A model generated the notes under the pieces. The model was not told the DNA's origin and made no database searches. It saw only the letters and a program-made list of their open reading frames with translations. Positions 6,462 to 14,500 of a stretch of DNA of 14,615 nt are shown here, one piece after another. Location: the NCBI GenBank assembly GCA_049700195.1, contig JBNAVY010000044.1:1-14615 (forward strand), read 5' to 3'. The translations under genes and the position numbers were made by a program. Origin of the DNA: JBNAVY01 sp049700195 (lineage in GTDB: Bacteria > Bacillota > Thermoanaerobacteria > Thermoanaerobacterales > Thermoanaerobacteraceae). The first letter of the stretch is position 1. The number at the start of each line of letters is the position of its first letter.

Positions 6462-7841
6462 ATGAATAATATATTTACATATACGGGAAATCCTTTTGTA
6501 GATGCGGGTATAACTGCTATGCTAGTATGGCTTGAGAAAGATAAACCAGAAGCAATTGAAAAGGAAGATTTAGAGAGGTTGATTGATGAGATAACTGGTT
6601 TATACATCAAAGAAGGCTGGAATAAGATAATGTATTCTATTTTTCCTAATAGTAAATTAACAAATCCCAGTGTAAAAGACAAAAAGGGTGAGTATGGTAA
6701 ATTTTTAAATGATTTGTTATCAGAAATTACTCCATTATCTACAGAAGGAAATTGTATTGCCTGTGGCAGGAGAAATTCTAAAAGGTATTTTACAAAAACT
6801 CAAGTGCCTTTAACAGGAACGAGTGATTTCGTAAATTTCTTTTCTTATGGGAGCGAAGGAGCAGACTATTGTTCTGCTTGCGCTTTAGCTATTCAATTTT
6901 CTCCTCTTATCTTTTATAAAGCCGGTAATTTAGTGTGTTTACAATCAAATAATAAAGAAGTGGAGAAGATTTATGCTAATAAATGCAAGGCTTTTATTGA
7001 TATGCAAAAGGCGACAAAAAAATATACTGGGTGTAATGACGAAGGATATACAAATCCTATAAATACTTTGTTTCATTTAGCTACAGATATTATATTAACC
7101 TATGATAGAAGAGAATGGCAAAAAGAAAATACAAATATTATGCTTTACTATTTTACCAATTTTAATCAACCACCTATTGATAATTTATCAATATACGATA
7201 TGCCTGATAAGATATTTAAATTTTTGGCTTATGCTCTCCAACATGAGGAAAAGAATAATTGGAATAAGATTATAAAAAGAGGATATATATTTTCAAAAAA
7301 AGTTGATCCAGAGGATGAAGAAAAATATAAAAACCTAAGAAATAATGTTTATGAAAGGCTTTTGAAAGGGCAGTCAATATTGGGATATTTTATAGATACC
7401 AGTGAAAGAAAAACTTTAGTAGGGTGGAGTTTTCTTGAGTATTATATGAAAGGGGTGAGAGGTTTGGAAGAAAAAAGGCTTGAAACTATAAAAAGCGTAA
7501 GCGATGATATTGCACAGCTAATAAAATCAAAAGGGAATATACGAAGACTTTCGCAATTAGAGGCATCAAAAACTTATGGAGATTTTAGAAATATACTAAG
7601 ACTCATAATAAAAGATAGGATAAGTGCAGGGTTTGAAAAGCCTTTATTTACAATTGATGAATATGAAAAATATCTTTTTCCTGAAGGTAATTTATCTTGG
7701 AAGGAGACACAGGATCTTATAATATTTAGACTTTATGAGCAATTACATAACTGGTTAGTCGATAATAAAAAAGAAATAAAAGAAAATTTAATAGAAAGTG
7801 ATGAAATTGAAAGTGAAGAAAAAGATATTGAAATGATATAA
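6462..7841 (+). CDS. cas8b1: Type I-B CRISPR-associated protein Cas8b1 (Cst1), Cascade large subunit
   Basis: This 459-residue large subunit of the type I-B effector complex is expected to recognise the PAM, hold the 5' handle of the crRNA and recruit Cas3. The N-terminus MNNIFTYTGNPFVDAGI is typical of Cst1. A four-cysteine zinc-finger-like site is formed by C98, C101, C137 and C140 (CIACG and CSACA). The C-terminal 125 residues are predicted helical, as in the fused small-subunit region of Cas8b, and end in a very acidic tail. The start at 6462 is set by a near-perfect AAGGAGGTGAT at 6447-6457, spaced 8 nt from the ATG. A GTG in the same frame at 6453 overlaps that site and is rejected. It is the first gene of the cas operon, followed after 16 nt by cas7. 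No promoter is obvious in the 95 nt between the preceding terminator and the start. Confidence 0.9.
   Translation: MNNIFTYTGNPFVDAGITAMLVWLEKDKPEAIEKEDLERLIDEITGLYIKEGWNKIMYSIFPNSKLTNPSVKDKKGEYGKFLNDLLSEITPLSTEGNCIACGRRNSKRYFTKTQVPLTGTSDFVNFFSYGSEGADYCSACALAIQFSPLIFYKAGNLVCLQSNNKEVEKIYANKCKAFIDMQKATKKYTGCNDEGYTNPINTLFHLATDIILTYDRREWQKENTNIMLYYFTNFNQPPIDNLSIYDMPDKIFKFLAYALQHEEKNNWNKIIKRGYIFSKKVDPEDEEKYKNLRNNVYERLLKGQSILGYFIDTSERKTLVGWSFLEYYMKGVRGLEEKRLETIKSVSDDIAQLIKSKGNIRRLSQLEASKTYGDFRNILRLIIKDRISAGFEKPLFTIDEYEKYLFPEGNLSWKETQDLIIFRLYEQLHNWLVDNKKEIKENLIESDEIESEEKDIEMI
7464..7841 (+). CDS. cas11b: Candidate internally translated Cascade small subunit Cas11b (within cas8b1)
   Basis: Inside cas8b1 and in its frame, AGGGGTGA (7451-7458) precedes a TTG at 7464-7466 by about 8 nt. 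Initiation there would give a 125-residue helical protein beginning LEEKRLETIKSVSDDI in the large-subunit numbering (residues 335-459). That is the size expected for a Cas11 small subunit. Separate translation of the small subunit from the 3' part of cas8 genes is established for type I-B, I-C and I-D systems. This locus has no stand-alone cas11 gene, so such a product would be needed. An in-frame ATG (7446) and GTG (7455) nearby are alternatives, but they lack the spacing. The site is seen; its use is inference. Confidence 0.45.
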   Translation: MEEKRLETIKSVSDDIAQLIKSKGNIRRLSQLEASKTYGDFRNILRLIIKDRISAGFEKPLFTIDEYEKYLFPEGNLSWKETQDLIIFRLYEQLHNWLVDNKKEIKENLIESDEIESEEKDIEMI

Positions 7842-7857
7842 AAGGAGGAGTTAGTTT

Positions 7858-8871
7858 ATGAATAATGTAAATGGTTTTATATTAATAGATGCTTCTGCTT
7901 CTGCACTGAATAATGCTGGCCCAGATATTGGAGCGAAGACAGAAAATACAATTGCTGTTAAGAAAATAAGAAGAGGTAGAGGGGAATATGTATATGTTTC
8001 AGGTCAAGCTTTTAGGTATTGGATAAGAAATTCTTTAGAAAATATTTTTAGATGGGAGTTATCACCTATTGAGAGAGAATCGAAGATAGCCTTTACAGCA
8101 GCAAATCCTTTCAAATACCCAGATGATGATGTGTTTGGATACATGAAAGCAATAGGTAAAAAATCTGGGACCACTCTCACAAGAGTTTCTCCTTTTAAGT
8201 GTTCACCACTAATTTCTGTAACTCCTGTAAATATAGTTAATGATTTTGGAGTTATGGCAAGGCATGAAGGAGACCCCGTGCCTTATGAACATCAATTTTA
8301 CTCAACAGTTTTAAAAGGAATTTTTTCACTTGATTTAGATTCGGTAGGTAGATTTAGCAGTGTAAATAAAACTGGATATATGAATATAACACAAGCATAT
8401 AAAGAAGAATGGGAAACACATAATTGTATAGTTGAAGAAGATGGAAAAGTTATAAGCTTACCAGTTGATATAAGGGGTAAAAGAGCTAGTGAACTAATAG
8501 GAGTGCTGCCATATATATTTGGAGGAGCAAAACAAACATCTCATTTAACAGATGTTTCTCCTAAATTTATAGTTTTAGCTATACTGAATTGTGGTAATAA
8601 CATCTTTATGAATATTGCAGTTGATGAAAAAGGAGAGGCTGCTATAAATGTAAAAGCTTTAAAAGAAGTTATTTTGGATTATCAAGAAAACATTATTTCT
8701 GATCTATATATTGGGAAAAGAGAAGGATTTATGGACGAATACAATGAAGATTTAAAACATATGGTTGATGAATTAAACAGTACATTATCAAATATTAAAG
8801 TACATCTTTTAACAGTAAATGATGCGGTGTCTAATTTTCAGCAAGTGGTAAGTGGCTTTTATAAGAGGTGA
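7858..8871 (+). CDS. cas7: Type I-B CRISPR-associated protein Cas7 (Cst2/DevR), Cascade backbone
   Basis: This 337-residue RAMP-superfamily protein forms the repeated backbone of Cascade along the crRNA spacer. Cst2/DevR-type features include the N-terminal strand GFILIDASASALNNAG (6-21), the basic segment KKIRRGRGEYVYVSGQAFRYWIR (about 36-58) that is typical of the RNA-binding and thumb region of Cas7, and the central SVTPVN and FGVMARHEGDPVPYEHQFYS blocks (about 120-150). The length is normal for the family. ATG 7858 has AAGGAGGAG about 8 nt upstream, and the gene follows cas8b1 by 16 nt. Its stop TGA lies in the ribosome site of cas5, implying translational coupling. No zinc or catalytic residues are expected. 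The assignment is firm at family level. Confidence 0.92.
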   Translation: MNNVNGFILIDASASALNNAGPDIGAKTENTIAVKKIRRGRGEYVYVSGQAFRYWIRNSLENIFRWELSPIERESKIAFTAANPFKYPDDDVFGYMKAIGKKSGTTLTRVSPFKCSPLISVTPVNIVNDFGVMARHEGDPVPYEHQFYSTVLKGIFSLDLDSVGRFSSVNKTGYMNITQAYKEEWETHNCIVEEDGKVISLPVDIRGKRASELIGVLPYIFGGAKQTSHLTDVSPKFIVLAILNCGNNIFMNIAVDEKGEAAINVKALKEVILDYQENIISDLYIGKREGFMDEYNEDLKHMVDELNSTLSNIKVHLLTVNDAVSNFQQVVSGFYKR

Positions 8872-8877
8872 TATAAA

Positions 8878-9519
8878 ATGAGAGTTTTAAGGGTTCATCT
8901 TATGGGTTGGACTGCATCATTTAGGTATCCAATCTTTGTAACAGGGTATCAGCCAACTTTACCTGTACCTCCTGTATCAACTGTATATGGTCTTATTTCT
9001 GCGGCTAAAGGAGAATACATGGCACCTAAAGATACAAAAGTAGGTTATGTAATGAGAAGTGAGGCAAAAGGGGTTGATTTAGAAACTATATACATGCTTT
9101 CAAATGATAATAGTGTAAAATCTAATGTTTATAAAAGAGAATTTTTATTAAATCCCGATTTATATGTATATCTTACAAATTTAAGACTTAAAGATGCTTT
9201 TAAAAAACCGGAATATTCTCTTCTTTTAGGTAGAAGTTCTGATTTAATGATGGTAGATGAAGTTAAAGAGATAGATTTAGTACAAAAGTATGGTAAAAAA
9301 AGAGTTGGAGGGACAGTTATACCTTTTGGGGAAGAAGGTATCTGGGGTCCTCTTCAAGCATTGCCTATGTATTTTTCAAATACAATTCCTAGGGAAGCTA
9401 TTCGCATTAGGCCGTATTATGTTTTAGGAGATTTTATTGAGTATGAAGGAGATAGTTTTTGGTACGATGAGGAATTAGATTGGGGAGTATATATACATGG
9501 GCAAGAAAATATTAGCTAA
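8878..9519 (+). CDS. cas5: Type I-B CRISPR-associated protein Cas5 (Cas5t)
   Basis: This 213-residue RAMP protein caps the 5' handle of the crRNA in Cascade. The N-terminus is diagnostic: RVHLMGWTASFRYP (5-18), then LPVPPVSTVYGLI (28-40), the conserved Cas5 block. The remainder is a ferredoxin-like and beta-hairpin region with no recognised catalytic site, which is normal where Cas6 does the processing. ATG 8878 has AGAGGTGAT about 6 nt upstream, overlapping the end of cas7. The 3' end overlaps the start of cas3 by 23 nt in another frame, so translation of the two is probably coupled. It is slightly short compared with many Cas5t proteins, but no motif is missing. Confidence 0.9.
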   Translation: MRVLRVHLMGWTASFRYPIFVTGYQPTLPVPPVSTVYGLISAAKGEYMAPKDTKVGYVMRSEAKGVDLETIYMLSNDNSVKSNVYKREFLLNPDLYVYLTNLRLKDAFKKPEYSLLLGRSSDLMMVDEVKEIDLVQKYGKKRVGGTVIPFGEEGIWGPLQALPMYFSNTIPREAIRIRPYYVLGDFIEYEGDSFWYDEELDWGVYIHGQENIS

Positions 9520-11713
9520 AAGCAGTAAATATGGAGAGGAAACACTTATTCAGCATACACGAAATGCCCTTTTAGTTTTTAAAAGTTTAAAAGATGCCTA
9601 CCCAGAAGTTGTTGAAATTTGTAATGATGAGAATTTTTATGAGTACCTTTTTGTAGCTGTATTTCTACACGATTTTGGCAAGGCAGCAGAAGGATTCCAA
9701 AAGATGCTAAAAGAGGGAAAACCATGGGGATACAGGCACGAGATAATATCAGCAGGTTTTATCTCATGCTTGCCCTATTCCGAAGATGTAAAAAAAGATA
9801 TTGCTCTTGCGATTATTACACACCACAAAGACTTATATGAACTGCAAGAAAGTTATTCTACTTTGACAACACCCGGAAAAGACAATTATATAAAAAAGTT
9901 AAAAGAACTAGAGGAAAATATAAAGTACTTGCAGTTTATGATAGATAAGGTGCCAGAGTGGAGTAAAGAATTTTTAGGATATGAAATTAGATTAAAACAG
10001 ATACAGTCTATGGAACAAATAGAAGATGCATTTCATTTTGCTGCAAAAGAATACTTAAATGATTATGAAGACAAAAAGGTTAAAAATAATAAAAGAAAGT
10101 TATTTTTAGGAGGGTTTTTGACTGCATGTGACCATTTGTCGTCGGCTTCTCAAGAGGAAATAGTAAAAGCAATATCAGACATGAAAAACATATTTAAATT
10201 TGAAAGTTATAAAGATATGCAATTAAAAGCTATGAATACAAAAGGATCAGCCATTTTAATTGCCCCGACAGGTTATGGGAAAACAGAAGCTTCTCTTTTA
10301 TGGAGTGATTTCAATCAAAATGAATCGAAAGGGAAAAGGGTATTTTATCTACTTCCTTATACAGCAAGTATTAATGCCATGTATAACAGGCTCAAAAATT
10401 CTTTTGGAGACGGAAAAGTGGCTTTACTTCATGGGAAGGCTTTGTATTTTCTATATAAAGAGTTCACAAAATCAGGAGAAGATTATTTTGATGTGGTAAA
10501 TATGGCTAGGACAAAATATGATTTATCTAAGAAAATTTTCAAACCTTATAAAGTTTTAACCCCATTTCAAATATTAAAATACTTCTTTGGTGTAACTGGA
10601 TTTGAACAGCATATTGGTGAAATGACAGGCGGACTTTTTATTGTAGATGAAGTCCATAGCTATGACCCTCATACTACCGCTTTGATATTGGAAAGTTTAA
10701 AATATTTAAAAGAAGAGTATAAATTAGAAGTTTTTATTATGTCAGCTACTTTACCAGATTTTCTAAAAAAACTTTTTATAGAAGAATTAAACATAAAATC
10801 TCTAATTGAGCCAGAAAAAGAAGAACTTAAAAAGATTGTAAGGCATAAAGTTTTAGTTAGTGAAGGAGATGTTTTTTCTAATATAGGTAAAATAATAAAA
10901 GATATAAAAGAAAGTAAAAAGGTTCTTGTTGTTTGTAATACAGTGGATCGTGGACAGAAAGTTTATAATGAACTAAAAGATTATACAAATGAAAAAGCTC
11001 TTTTACATTCGCGATTTATTTTAAAGGACAGAGAAAGAATAGAAAAGAGTTTAGACAAAGTTCAATTATTAGTTGGTACGCAGGCAATTGAAGTTTCATT
11101 GGATATAGATTTTGATGTTTTATATACTGAACCTGCTCCTATTGATGCACTTATTCAGAGGTTTGGGAGGGTAAACAGAAAAGGAGTCAAGTGTATATCG
11201 CCAGTTAATATTTTTTCACAAGGGTCTTGTGAAGATAAATTTGTTTATAAAAATCAAAATGTTGTGAGTAAAACATTAGAACTTTTAAGTAAATATGATA
11301 TGCTAAGCGAAGATTTAATACAAAATTTAGTTAATGAAGTTTATAAAGATGGATATGAAGATAAAGATTATAAGGAATTTCTAAAAGCAAAAGATAGCTT
11401 TAGAAATGTTATAAGTCAATTGTATCCTTTTATTGAAAATAAATATTTAAAAGAAGAGTTTTATGAACTGTTTGATAATAGAGAAGTTGTACCTTATATA
11501 TTTGAAGAAGAGTATATAAACAAAATTAAAAATAAAGAATACTTTGAAGCTGCAGGATATGTAGTAAGTATTTCTCAGGGAAGATATATTGCTTTAAAAA
11601 AACAGGGACTCATTGAAGATAAAGGCTATGATGTGGATTTCGTGTATTGTGAATATGATAAGGATTTAGGACTTCTCATTGATAAACCTTATGATAATGT
11701 ATTTACAACGTAA
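9497..11713 (+). CDS. cas3: CRISPR-associated helicase-nuclease Cas3 (HD domain plus SF2 helicase)
   Basis: This 738-residue effector unwinds and degrades DNA marked by Cascade. The N-terminal HD nuclease (about 1-220) shows His20, the H58-D59 pair in FLHDFGKA, His81 in YRHE and H109-H110 in ITHHKD, i.e. the usual metal ligands. The helicase follows. Motif I is APTGYGKTEAS with Lys262 and Thr263, motif II is D384-E-V-H387, motif III is SAT at 416-418, and motif VI is QRFGRVNR (554-561). All key residues are present, so the protein should be active. The ATG at 9497 lies inside cas5 and has GGGGAG 9 nt upstream. Fusing nuclease and helicase in one chain is the standard arrangement. It is followed after 25 nt by cas4. 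Confidence 0.96.
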   Translation: MGKKILAKSSKYGEETLIQHTRNALLVFKSLKDAYPEVVEICNDENFYEYLFVAVFLHDFGKAAEGFQKMLKEGKPWGYRHEIISAGFISCLPYSEDVKKDIALAIITHHKDLYELQESYSTLTTPGKDNYIKKLKELEENIKYLQFMIDKVPEWSKEFLGYEIRLKQIQSMEQIEDAFHFAAKEYLNDYEDKKVKNNKRKLFLGGFLTACDHLSSASQEEIVKAISDMKNIFKFESYKDMQLKAMNTKGSAILIAPTGYGKTEASLLWSDFNQNESKGKRVFYLLPYTASINAMYNRLKNSFGDGKVALLHGKALYFLYKEFTKSGEDYFDVVNMARTKYDLSKKIFKPYKVLTPFQILKYFFGVTGFEQHIGEMTGGLFIVDEVHSYDPHTTALILESLKYLKEEYKLEVFIMSATLPDFLKKLFIEELNIKSLIEPEKEELKKIVRHKVLVSEGDVFSNIGKIIKDIKESKKVLVVCNTVDRGQKVYNELKDYTNEKALLHSRFILKDRERIEKSLDKVQLLVGTQAIEVSLDIDFDVLYTEPAPIDALIQRFGRVNRKGVKCISPVNIFSQGSCEDKFVYKNQNVVSKTLELLSKYDMLSEDLIQNLVNEVYKDGYEDKDYKEFLKAKDSFRNVISQLYPFIENKYLKEEFYELFDNREVVPYIFEEEYINKIKNKEYFEAAGYVVSISQGRYIALKKQGLIEDKGYDVDFVYCEYDKDLGLLIDKPYDNVFTT

Positions 11714-11738
11714 CTTTTAATATTATTAAGGTGATATT

Positions 11739-12230
11739 ATGAATTTTGTAACTGGTACAGAAATAAATTATTATTTTGTATGTAAGCATAAGCTTTGGCT
11801 TTTTACCCATGGTATAAATATGGAGCATAATTCTGATTATGTTGAAATAGGTAAATCTTTGCATGAAAACAGTTTTCAAAGAGAAGATAAAGAAATTTTA
11901 CTTGATGGACGTATAAAAATTGATTTTATTAAAAATCAATTGGAAATACACGAAACCAAGAAGAGTAAAGCAATAGAAGAAGCGACAAAGTACCAAGTTT
12001 TATACTATATTTACTATTTGAAAATGAAAGGTGTGGATAAAGTTACAGGAGTTATACATTATATGGATAACCATTCGAAGGAGGAGATTTCTCTTAGTGA
12101 GGAGAATGAGAATGAAATAAAAGAAATAATTGAAGAAATCTACAAAATAAAATTAATGAATAAACCACCGACTAAAATACAAAGTAAAATTTGTACAAAA
12201 TGTAGTTATTATGAATTATGTTTTAGTTAA
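11739..12230 (+). CDS. cas4: CRISPR-associated exonuclease Cas4
   Basis: This 163-residue RecB-family iron-sulfur nuclease works with Cas1-Cas2 to select and trim PAM-containing prespacers. The four cluster cysteines are C15 (FVCKHKLW), C152, C155 and C161 (CTKCSYYELC). The nuclease core shows His45 in the ESLHENS-like helix, the Asp in KIDFIK (about 67), HETKKSK with its Glu and Lys (about 76-79), and the QhxxY motif in YQVLYYIYY. The length is typical of short Cas4 proteins of type I-B systems. The ATG has AAGGTGAT about 5 nt upstream. It sits immediately ahead of cas1, the conserved position for adaptation modules. Confidence 0.93.
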   Translation: MNFVTGTEINYYFVCKHKLWLFTHGINMEHNSDYVEIGKSLHENSFQREDKEILLDGRIKIDFIKNQLEIHETKKSKAIEEATKYQVLYYIYYLKMKGVDKVTGVIHYMDNHSKEEISLSEENENEIKEIIEEIYKIKLMNKPPTKIQSKICTKCSYYELCFS

Positions 12231-12242
12231 AAAGGTGATTTT

Positions 12243-13235
12243 ATGAAAAGAAGCATATATGTAAATACTAATGGACGATTAAGTAGAAAAGACAACACCA
12301 TTTACTTAGAAAGTGAAACTTATGGTAAAAAGCCTATCCCAGTAAATAATATCCAAGAGATATTTTTGTTTGGAGAAGTTGATTTAAATACAAAAGCAAT
12401 CAATTTTTTATCACAAAACAATATAACACTTCATGTTTTTAATTATTATGGATATTATACAGGAAGCTTTTATCCCCGAGAACATCTGCCTTCGGGTTTT
12501 TTGTTAGTAAAACAAGTAGAAAAATATAAAGAAGAACTAGAGAGGCTAAAAATTGCGAAGGAAATTATTAATGGTGCTAGCCATAATATTTTAAAAAATG
12601 TCAAATATTATGCAAATAGAAAAGAAGGATTAAATGAATATGTTGAAAGGATAGAAAATGAGAGAAAAAACATAAAAGATGCTAATACAATTGCAGAACT
12701 TATGGGTGTTGAGGGTAGAATTAGAAATATATATTATAACACATTTGAGATAATAACAGATGGAAAATTTGAATTTAAAAATAGGACAATGAATCCTCCG
12801 GATAATCCAATAAATACCTTGATTTCCTTTGGTAATTCTATGATGTATTCTATAGTTCTTACAGAAATATACAATACGCAACTAAATCCAACTATAAGCT
12901 ATTTACATGAGCCGGGTGAAAGGAGATTTTCTTTAAGCCTTGATATAAGTGAAATTTTTAAACCAATGATTATAGATAGAATTATTTTTAGTTTGATAAA
13001 TCAAAAAATGATAAAAGAGGAATATTTTGATCAAGATTTAAATATGTGTTATTTGAATGATAAAGGCAGAGTAATATTTCAGAGAGAATTTGAAGAAAAA
13101 TTAGGAACTATAATAAAACATCCAAAACTGAATAGAAGTATTAGCTATAGAAGGCTTATAAGACTTGAATGTTATAAACTTATAAAGCATTTATTAGATG
13201 AAGAAAAGTATGAATCATTAAAAATGTGGTGGTAG
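12243..13235 (+). CDS. cas1: CRISPR-associated integrase Cas1 (type I-B)
   Basis: This 330-residue metal-dependent integrase inserts new spacers at the leader end of the array together with Cas2. It has the N-terminal beta domain (RSIYVNTNGRLSRKDNTIYL) and the C-terminal helical domain. The catalytic residues are Glu157 in GVEGRIRN, His222 in YLHEPGERR, and the acidic pair Asp234/Glu237 in DISEIFKP, one of which is the third metal ligand. The length matches the family. The ATG has AAGGTGAT about 6 nt upstream and lies 12 nt after cas4. The gene ends 1 nt before the cas2 start, so cas2 is very likely translated by coupling. Confidence 0.96.
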   Translation: MKRSIYVNTNGRLSRKDNTIYLESETYGKKPIPVNNIQEIFLFGEVDLNTKAINFLSQNNITLHVFNYYGYYTGSFYPREHLPSGFLLVKQVEKYKEELERLKIAKEIINGASHNILKNVKYYANRKEGLNEYVERIENERKNIKDANTIAELMGVEGRIRNIYYNTFEIITDGKFEFKNRTMNPPDNPINTLISFGNSMMYSIVLTEIYNTQLNPTISYLHEPGERRFSLSLDISEIFKPMIIDRIIFSLINQKMIKEEYFDQDLNMCYLNDKGRVIFQREFEEKLGTIIKHPKLNRSISYRRLIRLECYKLIKHLLDEEKYESLKMWW

Positions 13236-13236
13236 T

Positions 13237-13500
13237 GTGTATATACTAATAGTTTACGACGTTGAAGAAAAAAGGGTTGCAAAAGTAAATAAATTTTTAA
13301 AGACATATTTGAATTGGGTACAAAATTCCGTTTTTGAGGGTGAATTAACAGAAGCTCAATTAAATCGTATTATCTTATGGTTTAAAGGACATTTGGATTT
13401 AAAATGTGATTCCATTTTAATATATACTGTCAGTTCTGAAAAGTGGCTATCTAAAAAGATTATTGGAGTAGAAAAAAATTCTACAGATAATATTTTGTGA
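13237..13500 (+). CDS. cas2: CRISPR-associated protein Cas2
   Basis: This 87-residue ferredoxin-fold protein forms the dimeric core that bridges two Cas1 dimers during spacer integration. The N-terminal strand MYILIVYDVEEKR carries the conserved Asp8, and QNSVFEGELTEAQ (about 29-41) is the typical second block. The GTG start at 13237 is one base after the cas1 stop, with only a weak ribosome site (GTGGTGG) inside the end of cas1. The arrangement implies translation by reinitiation. A start further downstream would remove the conserved first strand and is rejected. Confidence 0.94.
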   Translation: MYILIVYDVEEKRVAKVNKFLKTYLNWVQNSVFEGELTEAQLNRIILWFKGHLDLKCDSILIYTVSSEKWLSKKIIGVEKNSTDNIL

Positions 13501-13509
13501 GGGGATAAG

Positions 13510-14265
13510 ATGAGACTAAAATTAACGCTATTGCCAGAGGAAGGTAAGAGTCTAAATATAAACTATAATTATTTTTTATCAGGATGGGTATACAATACTT
13601 TAAAAAAAGCAAACAAAGAATATGCAGAAGAGCTTCATACAAAAGGATATAGTTATGGGAAAAAAGCCTTTAAATTATTTACTTTTTCTCAACTGCGTAG
13701 TAAAAACTTTAAAATAACTGATAAAAATATAATGTTTTTAGATAAGACATACTTATATATAACTTCCCCTAAAAAAGAGTTTTTGTTGAATTTTATAGGA
13801 GAAGTCTTAAATAATGATATTCTAAAATTGCAGAATTATGAGTTTAAGATTGAAAGTGCAGAAGTACTAAAAGAACCAGAATTTAATAATGAAGAAAATA
13901 AATTTATATGTTTATCTCCAATTGTATCTTCTACAGCTGTAGAAATCGATGGTAAAAGAAAAAGTGTAAATCTACCTTTGCATCAACCTAAATTTGTAGA
14001 AAATTTAAAGAACAATCTAATTGAAAAGTATTATGTACTTTATAATACATTACCTGATAATTTAAGTCTTAATATTAATTTTGATATGCAATATTACTCA
14101 CAAAAACCTAAGAGTAAAAGAATAAAATATAAAAATATTTTTGTTTGGGGATATATGGTGCCCTTTATAATGTCAGGAAATATTGAATTAATAAAAGTGG
14201 CATATGATTGTGGTATAGGAGAAAAAAATAGTGCGGGATTTGGGATGATACAAAAAATAAGATGA
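13510..14265 (+). CDS. cas6: CRISPR repeat endoribonuclease Cas6
   Basis: This 251-residue RAMP-family RNase cuts the array transcript within each repeat to leave an 8-nt 5' handle, expected here to be AUUGAAAC. Recognisable features are the N-terminal RLKLTLLPEEGKSLNINYNYFLSGWVYN, His43 in EELHTKGYS as the probable catalytic general acid/base, and the C-terminal glycine-rich loop GIGEKNSAGFG (235-245). The length is normal. ATG 13510 has GAGGGGAT about 5 nt upstream, overlapping the cas2 stop. It is the last gene of the operon, directly before the leader and array. In many Tneap-type I-B loci it is instead the first gene. Confidence 0.93.
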   Translation: MRLKLTLLPEEGKSLNINYNYFLSGWVYNTLKKANKEYAEELHTKGYSYGKKAFKLFTFSQLRSKNFKITDKNIMFLDKTYLYITSPKKEFLLNFIGEVLNNDILKLQNYEFKIESAEVLKEPEFNNEENKFICLSPIVSSTAVEIDGKRKSVNLPLHQPKFVENLKNNLIEKYYVLYNTLPDNLSLNINFDMQYYSQKPKSKRIKYKNIFVWGYMVPFIMSGNIELIKVAYDCGIGEKNSAGFGMIQKIR

Positions 14266-14280
14266 ATATTTATTAATTTA

Positions 14281-14332
14281 TTTTCTCGTCGACCTCTCCC
14301 AATGTTAAAATTATTGGAGGTCGACAAGAAAA
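14281..14332. repeat. Imperfect inverted repeat between cas6 and the CRISPR leader
   Basis: The arms 14281-14303 and 14313-14332 match as inverted copies over 20 nt, with a 3-nt insertion in the left arm and one mismatch. The core is GTCGACCTC / GAGGTCGAC, and the loop is only 9 nt. It begins 15 nt after the cas6 stop. No clear U tract follows on either strand, so it is not a standard intrinsic terminator. Its GC-rich core stands out against an extremely AT-rich surround. Possible roles are a transcript 3'-end stabiliser or a protein-binding cruciform; the function is unknown. Confidence 0.75.
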
Positions 14333-14431
14333 ATTTATAAAATAACGTTTTCAATTTTTTAGTGAGAAACAAGTTTTTTAAACAAATGAATTATTATACA
14401 TTTTATTGGCGACTTTATTTTGCCTAGGATA

Positions 14432-14460
14432 TTGTAAAATAGCCAATGTTATGCTAAAGT
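14432..14460 (+). promoter_or_regulatory. Possible CRISPR-array promoter in the leader
   Basis: TTGTAA (14432-14437) and TAAAGT (14455-14460) are 17 nt apart and would start transcription about 35 nt before the first repeat, on the strand that yields the expected crRNA handle. Both boxes are imperfect, so this is a weak call. The whole leader, from about 14340 to 14500, is AT-rich and holds no gene. Confidence 0.35.
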
Positions 14461-14500
14461 AAACTTGAATAAAGGAAGTATTATCATGCAATTTTTATGG

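Noticed and set aside
14281..14332. Intrinsic terminator of the cas operon
   Set aside because: The hairpin is strong, but A-rich rather than T-rich sequence follows it on the plus strand, and no T run follows on the minus strand.
14351..14370. Degenerate CRISPR repeat in the leader (TAGTGAGAAAC resembles the repeat end)
   Set aside because: Similarity covers only a few bases with gaps and is expected by chance in AT-rich DNA.
14094..14372. Minus-strand 92-codon open frame overlapping the end of cas6
   Set aside because: It is antisense to the conserved C-terminus of Cas6, has no ribosome site I can support, and looks like a shadow frame.
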